DNA of 25,000 bases from Stramonita haemastoma (GCA_030674155.1 CM060324.1:47536934-47561933), one strand, 5' to 3'; counted from the stretch's first letter, positions 1 to 8,800 are shown. A program made the numbers and translations. The notes: generated from the letters alone by a model not told the origin.

Positions 1-50
1 ACACCACAACACGCGCACACAGCACACAAACACACAAACACACGACACAC

Positions 51-104
<54 letters not shown>

Positions 105-130
105 ACATGCCCACACCCACACCCACACAC
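1..130. repeat. (CA)n microsatellite, imperfect
   Basis: Alternating CA dinucleotides run from the window edge to about 119, purest at 52-102, with imperfect ACAC and CCCACA variants on both sides. The array probably continues to the left of the window. Nothing in it looks coding. Confidence 0.95.
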
Positions 131-618
131 CCACTCCTTACTGACCCAACATACTTCCTACCCCTCCTCTTTAATAACACCCCTTTTTCTGCAATGCATC
201 CTCACTGTCTCCCAGTACACACCCCAATGGGTCTATATAATGCATTCTAAAAAAGCTTCCACTATTTTTTTTTTTTTAATAAACTTTTGTTGAAAAAGCG
301 CCTCTTCTAAATGATTGTTCAATTGTGTATTATAAAATAAACTTCCCTTACTTTAATAAATTTTTGTCTAGAATGCACCCCCCCCTCCCCTTTGAGTATT
401 CAATCATGCGATCTAAAGTCCTCACCCTCTAGTTCTACTTTAACTTACTTTAAAATGCTCCCCACCCAAACCTCTACCTGAACCTATCTACTGCCTGCCC
501 CCTACCCATCTTCGGTCCTTACACCTCTTTCCCCATCCCTATAAACGTGAACTTTCTCACATTCATCGCCTTCCTAGAGTCCCTTTTCCTAAAAATACTA
601 GCACTGCCCCCTCCTACC
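131..618. other. Gene-free, pyrimidine-rich stretch
   Basis: This stretch is rich in C and T on the plus strand, with a short C tract near 377-390 and AATAAA-like words near 278 and 337. I see no ORF with homology, no convincing splice pair and no structured repeat. Confidence 0.5.
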
Positions 619-948
619 AACCCCAAAGTCCTCAGAATGCAAACCAAGGTCTCATGTGCAAACACACGCAGAAAATTTTGCACACGTTCAAACCCGTTCT
701 GCTTTTTGGGAGAGTAAACTATTTGTGCCGCTGGGAACGGATGATAAATTTTAAAACCCCATGTACAGAGGAATGAAATGTAAAAAGAGCACACAAATGC
801 TATTATCCTCATGTTCAAACCTGTTCTGCCTTTTGGAAGAGTAAGCTATTTGTGCCAGTGGGGACGGATGATAAATTTGACAAAACCCCATGTACAGAGT
901 ATTAAACGTAAAAAGAGCACACGAGTGCTTCTTTTCTCCTCAAAATAG
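619..948 (+). mobile_element. SINE-A 3' fragment with tandemly doubled tail
   Basis: The sequence aligns by eye with the middle and 3' part of the fuller SINE at 15994-16349. Shared blocks are the CCAAAGTCCT block, the ACGCAGAA block, the CGTTCTGCTTTT block, the GGAACGGATGATAAATTT block and the AAAGAGCACA...TGCT tail. The tRNA-like head is missing. The last 126 bp (687-812) are repeated immediately at 813-948 with point differences, so this copy carries a direct abutting tail duplication. This is a decayed non-coding retroposon. Confidence 0.75.
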
Positions 949-1043
949 ACTGGACGCAAAACAGCACACTAGTACTTATTTCATTATGCTTAAAATAGAA
1001 TAAAACAAACTGTTTATTTGTCAGCACATACCACATCTACCTG

Positions 1044-1185
1044 CCTTTTGTGTCCACGTGTGGGGCCTGGGTTAGAGTTGAGGTTAGGGTTAGGGTTAAT
1101 GTTAAAAGAGTTAATGTTAATAGCGGGAAAGGGTTGTCTGTCAGCTGGTCGGTCTGAATGTTAGAATGCATGTGGACACAATAGG
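1044..1185. mobile_element. Small inverted-repeat (MITE-like) element with TTAGGG repeats
   Basis: Terminal inverted repeats are CCTTTTGTGTCCACGTG at 1044-1060 and, on the other strand, CCTATTGTGTCCACATG at 1185-1169, matching at 15 of 17 positions. The 108-bp interior contains degenerate and perfect TTAGGG units (about 1070-1100) followed by GTTAATGTTA repeats. The size and ends suggest a non-autonomous DNA transposon. No obvious target-site duplication could be fixed, so the superfamily is unassigned. Confidence 0.5.
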
Positions 1186-1646
1186 ACACAGCACAAGTGG
1201 TACGCAGCTGTAGACACTATACTAAGCAGCTCACAACAGTGTAGAATTTTTGTTCATTTTTCGTTCATCGGCTCGATCTTCAAAAGTTCATAAATGTTGG
1301 TATTTTAACAGATACGACTATTTTCCCACCATTCAGGTAGCTGTATTCCAGCTTTGGGATTGTATGGAGCTTTAAATCAGAATCACCGATCCTATCAACA
1401 GCTAAGGCTGTGCATTGGACTTCAGGGCCTTCCCATTTTCAGTTTTGCTATCTTCAAAGTGATCATTTTTTTAACTAGTTGCATCCATTAAAAATAATGA
1501 AGAAATAAACCATGTCGGAAAAAATCTATCAGCCAGCCCTCTTTTTTCTACCAACCACTGCTCTAAATATGCCTCTGTACCCCTGCTAAATACCCCTTCC
1601 CTTCCTTGCCTCTCCTTCCTATGAGGTTATCTCCTTCCCATGACTA
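1186..1646. other. Gene-free AT-rich stretch
   Basis: Apparently unique AT-rich sequence. I see no ORF of interest, no clear repeat and no convincing splice pair. Confidence 0.45.
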
Positions 1647-1797
1647 CCCCCCCCCCCCCCCCACCCACACACACACACACACACACCCAAATGCACGCAC
1701 ATATACACACACACACACAACTTACACCACACCACATCACACACACACACACCCCAACACACACCCCACAACACACACACACACACACACACACACC
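1647..1797. repeat. Poly-C followed by imperfect (CA)n
   Basis: A run of 16 C (1647-1662) leads into CA repeats interrupted by CCCA, ATG and TTACACC words, ending at about 1797. The His/Thr-rich and Cys/Val-rich open frames here are translations of the simple repeat and are not genes. Confidence 0.95.
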
Positions 1798-2880
1798 CTA
1801 TCATGCTAAAAAAAAATTATACAACACTAGTGTTTTGTGAAATGAAAACTTTTTCAGCGTATACTACCATTAAACCTAACTGATGTTTTTGATACTGCAA
1901 TGCAGTCATGACTGGTAATATACCACTGGTGAATCATCACCAATTTGTTCACAATATGGTAAAACATTTATATATTTTCCAACAACAGGGGATTTTTTTT
2001 TCTTATTGAAAAAAAGTCACAATCCTTTGGCAGTTGTACAAGCATTAAAGAACAGATTATCACATAAGCATTTTCTGAATCTCTTGATCAGATTCACTAA
2101 GGTAAAAAACAAAAAAAACCCTGTCAACTCCCATAAGGCATAGTAGGGCAAGAGTAAAATACTTTTACAACCAATAATTAAATCAGATTAATTGAAAAAA
2201 TTAAGTAAAAAAAAAGCTACTGTCTCATATTATTTACACTAATCATTGAAGTTTTCTTTAGGGCAACTAATAGAAGGCAGTATTGAGGGTGCCAACCATT
2301 CTGTTTATTTCATTATAAAAAATATGAAGAAAAAATGTAAACGTAAAAACAAAAAAGCTGTCTCAATCTTTTTCTGCATAATTATATATCTGAAAATGCA
2401 TTCTGCCCTTTGATTTACTACTTTGCCTTATGTACATACAGAGCGTAAAGGTACCATCTTTTCTATTTTTCAATTCTAATTTTTCTATCCTTTTTCTGTT
2501 TACTTTTTTGTCTCTAAAATCAGTAATTTTTTTTCCTCAATTAAGCCTGACATCTGGAGCAATGACTGCCCCAGTATGAGATGCATGCCCTCTGAGAATT
2601 AGGACAACTCTATACTTGTGTCTGGTGTGTGCCAATACATGTAGTCTACAGTGTGATTGGTGAAAACATTCATCTCTGTCTCTTACTGTTCATTAATCCA
2701 TTCTGTCCGTCATACATCTCTAGTTTTCACAGAAAGTGACGACTGGGAGAGGCGCTGTGCAGAAGCCAACTCAGTGCTGGCAGCATCCTCCTCACAGGCT
2801 GGGGCTGTCCTTGTCCTCCTCGACTTGCTGCATTCTTGATGCGCTGGTGTTCCCCAGTGATGAGAGCTGAAGAGTCAAAC
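1798..2880. other. Gene-free AT-rich stretch with one GC-richer island
   Basis: Mostly AT-rich. A GC-richer island at about 2735-2870 has a short plus-strand open frame ending at 2839, but I see no homology or convincing splice borders. The 16-base word AGAAGCCAACTCAGTG at 2761-2776 recurs inverted at 3656-3671, on the far side of the minisatellite. Confidence 0.45.
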
Positions 2881-3620
2881 ACAAAATGTAAGGACGTTGG
2901 TATGTTATCTAGTTTTGGTCATTATTTCAACACACAAAATTTCAGGGCGTTGATTTGTATTCCAGTTTTGGTCATTATTGTAACCAAAGAAAATTTAAGA
3001 TTGTTGATATGCAATCTATCTTAAAATTTATTTCAACAAACAAAATTTAAGGGCCCTGATAGGCAATCTATTTTCAAAATTTATTTGATAAACAAAATGT
3101 ATGGGCATTGATATGCATTCTATTTTCAAAACATTTTAATAAACAAAATTTAAAGAGTATTGATAGACTATTTTCAAAAGTTAAAATTTAAGGGCATAGA
3201 TAGGCAATCTATTTTCAAAACTTTTTTTAATTAACAAAATTTAAGGGCATTGATAGGCAATGTTTTCAAAAGTTTTTTAATTAACAAAATTTAAGGGCAC
3301 TGATAGGCAATCTATTTTCAAAACTTTTTTTAACAAACAAAATTTAAGGGCATTAATAGGCAATCTATTTTCAAAACTTTTTTTAGTTAACAAAATTTAA
3401 GGGCATTGACAGGCAATCTATTTTCAAAACTTTTTTTAACAAACAAAATGTAAGGGCATTGATAGGCAATCTATTTTCAAAACTTTTAAAATAAAATTCA
3501 AGGAAATCGATGTGTATTCCATTTTTTGATGTTTTCTTCTTTTTTTTAAATGTATCTTACCAAACCAAATTCTAAGGACATCAATATGGATTCTATTTGT
3601 TGTAATTATTTTAAATGTCA
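2881..3620. repeat. AT-rich minisatellite, about 52-bp unit, about 14 copies
   Basis: Each unit carries a block like AAATTTAAGGGCATTGATAG, then GCAATCTATTTTCAAAAC and a T/A-rich spacer. Block starts fall near 2884, 2935, 2990, 3041, 3094, 3146, 3182, 3234, 3286, 3338, 3392, 3444, 3492 and 3567, so spacing is mostly 52-54 bp. Central units are nearly identical, and the outer units at both ends are diverged, as expected if the array is homogenised in the middle. Non-coding. Confidence 0.9.
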
Positions 3621-3744
3621 CCCAAACATCTCAGCATTTCATTTTCATGTCATGACACTGAGTTGGCTTCTTAGAGGCATGCAGAGGGAAGTTGTATACA
3701 ATACCTGAATCAACATCTGTTAATTAGAGATCTGAAAAGATAAG

Positions 3745-3830
3745 ATTTACAAAACTGCATACAAATGGGGACTGGATGTAAAAAAAAAACCATATGAATG
3801 CTTATTCCATTATCCTTGATATAAAGAATA
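3745..3830 (+). mobile_element. SINE-A 3' tail fragment
   Basis: This matches the 3' end of the SINE at 15994-16349: TTTACAAAACTGCATACA, GGGGACTGGATGTAAAA, then GCTTATTCCATTATCCTTGA and ATATAAAG. Only the tail is present. Confidence 0.8.
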
Positions 3831-4134
3831 CATAAACAAATAATATTTTCCAATGTTGAATTTGAAATTGAACCGTGGGTCAAAAATTATTTCTAAGTAC
3901 TTGGCCTATTGTCATTGCTGGATCCTTTTTCAATCTCTCCAGGCAGATCTTCTCTGAGCAAGAGTAACAGTAGGTTGCATGCTATCTCCTATTATCCATT
4001 CTTTTTTCTTTGTTCCTGGGCTAAAGCTCCGAGGTTCACCAATGATGAGATTTTGTGTATACTACAGTTTGCCCACCACTAAAGTAGGTGCATTCCGAGA
4101 GCAGGGATGATGTTGAAACATGACATCAGTGTGC

Positions 4135-4263
4135 ATTTATTTTTTTATTTCATTTATTTTACTTATTTTTTTATTTATTTATTTACTTATTCTTTTATAT
4201 TGAGGATAATGGAATAAGTACTCACACTTTTTTTACATCCAGTCCCTGTAATTTTGTCATCCG
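4135..4263 (-). mobile_element. SINE-A 3' tail, minus strand, with TTTA-type tail repeat
   Basis: Read on the minus strand, 4263-4191 gives GGGACTGGATGTAAAAAA, then TACTTATTCCATTATCCTCA and ATATAAAAGA. This is the same tail as in the other copies. A degenerate (AAAT)n tract (plus-strand TTTA/TTTAT, 4135-4190) follows at its 3' side, as expected for a retroposon tail. Confidence 0.8.
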
Positions 4264-4511
4264 TTTCGTCATGCGGGGTTTGTTTGGGTTTTTTTTTGGG
4301 GGGGGAGTCAATTTTCTTGTGCCTGATATTATCTAAGTTTCTGTGACCTTGTGAGGCTTTTTTCTTTTCAAGTTAGTGAGCTGTCCCTTTGTTCTGAAAC
4401 AAAGTTGAGGGTTTTTCAGACCAGGCTGTCAGAGCACAAGTGCGCACTCTAACTTTTGGGGGGGGGCAAAACAAACAAACATAATAAAAATAAATAATAA
4501 TAAATTACTTA
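4264..4511. other. Spacer with homopolymer runs
   Basis: Holds T9/G8-type runs near 4290-4306, a G run near 4459-4466, and an A/T-rich (AAT)n-like stretch at 4480-4506. No gene is seen. Confidence 0.5.
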
Positions 4512-4515
4512 TTTA

Positions 4516-4952
4516 CCCGTTGACTGCCTTAGCACGTCATAGACTGCTACTGATAGCGCACTCATGCCTTACCACGTCATATGACGTGCACGATTTTCCG
4601 ATTTTTCCTAACTTCGTTTAAGGTCCATTCCAAACAATTGATATTTCAGCTTGTGTGGGATTCCTTACCTTATATGGTGGGAAATCCGTGCATGGACGGA
4701 AAGTTGTTGTTTCTTCAGTTTCGTTGGCTGAAGGAGCAGTTTTTATTTTTTATTTTTGGATGATGCAGGCATGTTAAAATTCCAACTTGGCCTTCACATA
4801 GTTAGTTTAATACAGAATTCAATCTGTGCAAAAGTTGTACCATGTCAATATCAAATTGTGGAGTTTAGATGCTAATTTTTGGTGAATTATACCATTTGGC
4901 AAAAATCCTTGGCAGAGCAGATTCAGTTGGTTCTTTATATGGCAGTCAAAGG
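4516..4952. mobile_element. piggyBac-like non-autonomous element (MITE)
   Basis: The ends are inverted: CCCGTTGACTGCC at 4516-4528, and CCTTTGACTGCC read inward from the right end (4952-4941). The right end abuts a TTAA (4953-4956) and the left end a TTTA (4512-4515), which fits a TTAA target duplication with one base lost. TTAA targets and C-rich ends of this sort are typical of the piggyBac superfamily. The roughly 437-bp interior has no transposase frame. It contains a perfect 16-bp palindrome at 4573-4588. Family assignment is inferred from the ends only. Confidence 0.55.
4573..4588. repeat. Perfect 16-bp palindrome CACGTCATATGACGTG
   Basis: Two TGACGTG half-sites face each other across ATAT, close to the left end of the putative piggyBac-like element. 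The half-site resembles bZIP (ATF/CREB-type) binding sites. It could equally be a subterminal structural motif of the transposon. Any function is speculative. Confidence 0.6.
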
Positions 4953-4977
4953 TTAATTATTTTAAAATTTAAAAAAA

Positions 4978-5213
4978 AAAACTTTTTTTTTGGCCCTGTG
5001 ACTTTTCTCCGCTATCTGATGTAGGCCTAGCTGTTTTCTGAGTCTTTTCCCCTGAAATCAACACACATTGTGGAGCACGATAGCTTGTCACTGACGACTT
5101 TGAACTGTTTTCAGGAGTTACTGGATTGGAGTCAAGCGCCAAGAAAACGACACACCATTCAGCACCAGTTCGTGCCACCTTCACCTGTCCCTTAGTCTAG
5201 TACACCGTTGTGT
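4978..5213 (-). repeat. Dispersed repeat 'R', longest local copy (minus strand)
   Basis: Read on the minus strand from 5213, this copy joins two blocks found separately elsewhere. The first half (5213 to about 5086) matches 6753-6881 on the plus strand. The second half (about 5085-4978) matches 5415-5517 on the plus strand. It ends in an A run. The minus-strand frame ending at 4969 stays open through the whole unit (71 codons, hydrophilic Ser/Lys/Thr-rich C-terminal half), and the corresponding first-half frame is also open in the 6753-6881 copy. A gene fragment or a retroposon are both possible. I do not recognise the product. Confidence 0.7.
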
Positions 5214-5301
5214 GCAGCACTCTTAGAAAAAAAATATTTTAAAAAAATTAATTAAATTTAAAATATATATATAAATATATACAAAAAATAATAATAAATA
5301 A

Positions 5302-5405
5302 TGGGTAGGCACTGCACTTGTGGCGACGCGCTCTCCCCGGGGAGAGCAGCCTGAATTTCACACACAGAAATCTGCTGTGACAAAGTGTATAAATAAATAA
5401 AATAA
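5302..5405 (+). mobile_element. SINE-B 3' region with (AAAT)n tail
   Basis: Blocks GGCGACGCGCTCTCCCC, GGGGAGAGC and GAATTTCACACA...GAAATCTGC, followed by an A/T tail (AAATAAATAAAATAAAAT), resemble a retroposon 3' end I recall as abundant in molluscan genomes. A second piece of the same tail is at 23206-23272. Positions 5330-5347 form a perfect 18-bp palindrome of GCTCTCCCC and its complement. The copy sits inside the loop of the inverted repeat 4978-5085/5415-5517. Confidence 0.6.
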
Positions 5406-5414
5406 AATAATAAA

Positions 5415-5517
5415 TAACAAAGCTATCCTGCTCCACAATGTGTGTCGATTTCAGGGAAAAGACTCAGAAAACAGCTAATCAGATAGCGGGGAAAAGTCAC
5501 AGGGCCAAAAAAAAATT
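5415..5517 (+). repeat. Dispersed repeat 'R', second-half copy, inverted to 4978-5085
   Basis: It matches the complement of 4978-5085 with few mismatches, including CTCCACAATGTGTGT, AAAAGACTCAGAAAACAG, the ATCAGATAGCGG block and AAAAGTCACAGGGCCAAAAA. Together the two arms form a stem of about 100 bp with a loop of about 330 bp. A one-base loss in a G run relative to the other copy breaks the frame that is open there. Confidence 0.8.
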
Positions 5518-5569
5518 ATCGATCTGATGTCAGCTGAGTACACAGGCCTACGACAAATGTCATGCTGTG

Positions 5570-6370
5570 AACGTATGCGTGAAACGTATGGCTGCTGAAA
5601 CGGTATGCTGTGAAACGGTATGCTGTGAAACGTATGCTGTGAACGTTGTTAAATTGTGTAAGGTCTGTTGTCAAAGGTTGCTGTGAAATGGTGTGCTGTG
5701 AAAGGGTGTGCTGTGAAATGGTTGTGTGAAATGGTGTGCTGTGAAATGGTGTGTGTGAAATGGTGTGCTGTGAAATGGTGTGCTGTGAATGTGTGCTGTG
5801 AAATGGTATGCTGTGAAATGGTATGCTGTGAAATGGTATGCTGTAATGGTATGCTGTGAAATGGTATGCTGTAATGGTATGCTGAAATGGTATGTGTGAA
5901 TGGTATGCTGTGAAATGGTATGCTGTGAAATGGTATGTTGTGAAATGGTATGCTGTGAAATGGTATGCTGTGAATGTATTTGTGAATGGTATGTTGTAAT
6001 GGTATGCTGTGAAATGGTATGCTGGAAATGGTTGTTGTGAAATGGTATGTTGTGAGATGTATGTTGTGAGATGGTATGTTGTGAAATGGTATGCTGTGAA
6101 ATGGTATGTTGTGAGATGGTATGTTGTGAAATGTATGTTGTGAATGTATGTTGTGATATGGTATGTTGTAAATGGAATATTGTGATAAGGTATGCTGTAA
6201 AGTTGTAAAATGGTATGTTGTAAAATGGCATGTTATAAAATGGTCGTTGTGAAATGATTTGCTGTGAAATGATATGTTGTGAAATGATATGTTATAAAAC
6301 AGTAAGTAGTAAAATGTTATGTTGTAAACTGGTATGTTGTAAAATGGTATTGTAAAAATGGTATGTCAAG
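5570..6370. repeat. 15-bp degenerate minisatellite (GGTATGCTGTGAAAT)
   Basis: Units near 15 bp run for about 800 bp, with many units shortened by 1-4 bases. The variant changes in order: GAAACGGTATGCTGT (5580-5640), GTGTGCTGTGAAATG (about 5690-5800), GTATGCTGTGAAATG (about 5800-6010), GTATGTTGTGAAATG (about 6010-6170), and GTATGTTGTAAAATG (about 6180-6370). Because the unit is a multiple of three, the minus strand has a 186-codon His/Thr/Ser/Gln-rich frame. I treat it as a by-product of the repeat. Confidence 0.9.
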
Positions 6371-6473
6371 AATGCTTTCAGCCATTATAGCCTCTGGCAT
6401 AACAATCTGCACTTTCCTCTAAAGGAAAAAAATCTGAAGATGTGAGTACGGCTGCCAATGTGGCAATGTATTT

Positions 6474-6563
6474 GAAAAGTAACAGGCAAACTTCTATCCA
6501 GTGTGTATTTTCAATTTTGAAAAGTGACATAAAAACTTCTAACCAGTGTGTACTTTCAATCTT
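6474..6563 (+). repeat. 45-bp tandem duplication
   Basis: 6474-6518 and 6519-6563 are adjacent imperfect copies beginning GAAAAGT and sharing ACTTCTA.CCAGTGTGTA and TTTCAAT.TT. The second copy supplies the pyrimidine tract of the acceptor-like site at 6567. Confidence 0.8.
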
Positions 6564-6567
6564 GCAG

Positions 6568-6764
6568 TGATTCCTTGGTCAAGTCAAAGAGGGATGAATG
6601 AGTCAGAGTACATGTTCTGGGTGATCCCCAGGGTGTTCAGCTGGGGAACGCCTAACCGCAAATCTTACCCAATTGCAAACTGGCAGAGACGAAAAGCTGA
6701 AAACCGCAAGGAAGTGGAGGATGCTGGTTGCAAGATCTTCAGGGGTGCCCCAACGGTGTACTAG
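6568..6764 (+). CDS. Candidate exon, unknown product
   Basis: An acceptor-like TTTCAATCTTGCAG ends at 6567 and an open frame (codons in phase with 6546) continues to TAG at 6762-6764, coding about 65 residues. Visible features are aromatic-rich FWVIPRVFSWGTPNRK, then a basic, charged stretch (WQRRKAENRKEVEDAG) and a C-terminal ...APTVY. The segment is richer in GC than its flanks. Problems: an upstream mini-exon (6391-6441, donor GTGAGT at 6442) would splice in a different frame, which stops after about ten codons, and the last codons already fall in dispersed repeat R. Past the TAG the same frame stays open to TGA at about 6935. I do not recognise the family. It may be a real terminal exon, a decayed gene fragment or chance. 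Confidence 0.25.
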
Positions 6765-6881
6765 ACTTTGGGACAGGTGAAGGTGAAGGTGGCACGACGT
6801 GGCGCTGAATGGTGTGTCGTTTTCCTGGCGCTTGACTCCAATCCAGTAACTCCTGAAAACAAGTCAAAGTCATCAGTGACA
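6753..6881 (+). repeat. Dispersed repeat 'R', first-half copy, inverted to 5086-5213
   Basis: It matches the complement of 5086-5213 from CAACGGTGTACTAGAC to CAGTGACAAG, with an extra GTGAAG repeat. The same in-frame TAG is present in both copies. The frame after it (VARRGAEWCVVFLALDSN and onward) is open in both copies. Confidence 0.8.
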
Positions 6882-6899
6882 AGGAAAATGTTGACAGCT

Positions 6900-7061
6900 C
6901 TTGTCAGTTTAGGTATGACAAAAGATTTGATCTGATCACTAAGTAATAGGATAATTTTGCAGCTTTCTTTTAAATACATTCCTGTCAGTTTAGGTTATGA
7001 CAAGGATTTGATCTGATCTCTAAGTAATAGGATAAATTCCCAGCTCTTTTAAATACATTGC
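6900..7061 (+). repeat. 80-bp tandem duplication
   Basis: 6900-6981 and 6982-7061 share TGTCAGTTTAGGT, ATGACAA..GATTTGATCTG, CTAAGTAATAGGATAA and CTTTTAAATACATT, with small indels. Non-coding. Confidence 0.85.
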
Positions 7062-8257
7062 TGCATTTCACCTCTTAGTTTCACAAAATGATAAATTTAC
7101 AGGATTTTTTTAATGTACTAGTCACCTTTCACTTCTTGCTTTGTTACTTCAAATATGCAAGCTCTTTGATATCATTCTGAAGAAAAATAAACATTTATTA
7201 TCAGCAAAAGTATTTGTGTATGTATCTAAAATGTTATACCAATTGTGAAGAGTCACAGATGTGAGAAAGGCTCTAATGCAAGTGTTTTAATTTGCTTTAC
7301 AAGAGTCAGCGCTATTAAAACTTCAAATGTTATTCTTCATATTAATTCTTCCTCCCCCCAACCCCCCATCCCCAATTTAAGCACTGTCATAAATACTACT
7401 TTTGTCAGCTGAAGTATAAGAAGATGGATTTGCTTTCATTTCAAAACAAAAAAGTTCACGATTACTCTTCAAAGGGACAATGACGTCTTATCTTGTGCTT
7501 TTGCTAGCTAAAAAATCCAAAAGGCTGGTTATCACTTTGAGGCAATATTTTGAAGGAAAAAAAATTGGACATTATGACATTACATTTACCATTTGCTTTG
7601 TTTATATATCAAAATTTATTAATTAAATTTCTCAACAGTTACAATAGCCATACCACTTTTCCAAAGCAAACCTCCCAGATCATGTTGGCTGTCAGTACAC
7701 ACGCCAGTGACACCTGGTTCCAGTTCCGGTCCCTAAAAGCAAAGAAATCATCAAGCATTTAAAACTGTCATCAGGGTGGGGGGGGGGGGGGAGGTAATTG
7801 AACATTTTACTCATCAAATCATTTTACATTGAAGAAAAGACAATTTATGAAAATATTTCAAAGCAGTTTGCAATGAGCAACTTTTTTTTTTTTTTTTTTA
7901 ATAGCTGAACTATTACAGTGATTTTATTTCCAGATTTTAAACAATTCTGAAATAATGCAGAAAGGTGCAATATTATCACCATTTCTTTAATTATGCAGTC
8001 AAATGTTAATGTTATTGATGAACTTTAGTCTCCAAAGATTTAAAAATGCAATATATAACTTACAGAAAAATTGTTTTGCGATCAGAACATTTGACACTTT
8101 TGGCACTGAAGGACACAAGAGTATTTAAAAATAAAATGGTTTGTTGACATACAAATTAATTTTCTCACCTGGATTTTTTCCTGAATCATTTGATCCCGCT
8201 TCATGGAGGCAGATGAACATGGACTTTTGCAGTAAAGATGCACTCCTGTAGATCTGA
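7062..8257. other. Gene-free AT-rich stretch
   Basis: Contains a run of 14 G (7778-7791), a run of 18 T (7882-7899) and an AATAAA at about 7186. An open frame at 7550-7762 on the plus strand has no recognisable homology. No gene is supported. Confidence 0.45.
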
Positions 8258-8525
8258 ACTGGAGCTGTTCTGGTCATCTTGACACCAGTGACTGCAGCTG
8301 TTCTGGTCATCAGTCTTGGCACCAGTGACTGGAGATGTTCTGGTCATCAGTACTTGGCACCAGTGACTGCAGCTGTTCTGGTCATCTGTACTTGGCACCA
8401 GTGACTGCAGCTGTTCTGGTCATCAGTACTTGGCACCAGTGACTGCAGCTGTTCTGGTCATCTGTACTTGGCACCAGTGACTGCAGCTGTTCTGGTCATA
8501 CCTGTACTTGGTTGCACCAGTGATG
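8258..8525. repeat. 38-bp minisatellite, about 7 units
   Basis: The unit reads GGCACCAGTGACTGCAGCTG, then TTCTGGTCATC and a GTACTT linker. Four central units are nearly identical and end units are diverged. The linker alternates between CATCAGTACTTGG and CATCTGTACTTGG in successive units, giving a 76-bp dimer. The 38-bp length is not a multiple of three, so the overlapping minus-strand frames are incidental. Confidence 0.9.
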
Positions 8526-8685
8526 CTTTCCTCCATTCAATGTCTGATGGCACTTAATTTGACTGGAACTGCACTGGTCCATTTCGGGTACCTGGTCACA
8601 TAGATGAAAATCACAAACTTTAGTATAAAAAAAACCCAGCTAACATTACAACTACATGATAAAAATTACAAATATAAAAAAAAAT

Positions 8686-8760
8686 CGAGTGGCTGCCATG
8701 GTGCAATAGGCAGCACACTGTATTCCTGATTAGTAGGTCAGGGTTTGAATTCTTAAAGAA
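8686..8760 (+). mobile_element. tRNA-like SINE head (Pol III box A and B)
   Basis: A box-A-like ATGGTGCAATAGG (about 8698-8710) is followed by a box-B-like GGTTTGAATTC (8742-8752), about the spacing seen in tRNA-derived SINE promoters. No tRNA acceptor stem can be paired, so this is not a functional tRNA gene. The head differs from the one at 15994 and may belong to another SINE family. Confidence 0.45.
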
Positions 8761-8800
8761 CCTGTATGCACCTTTATCCTATTTCTTTTTTATACTCTAG

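Noticed and set aside
1070..1100. Chromosome-end or ancient telomere fusion
   Set aside because: Only two perfect TTAGGG units are present and they lie inside a small inverted-repeat element. Similar short runs are common in genomes.
5671..6231. 186-codon minus-strand frame rich in His, Thr, Ser and Gln
   Set aside because: It is the translation of the 15-bp minisatellite, whose unit length is a multiple of three. It has no unique sequence, start context or splice support.
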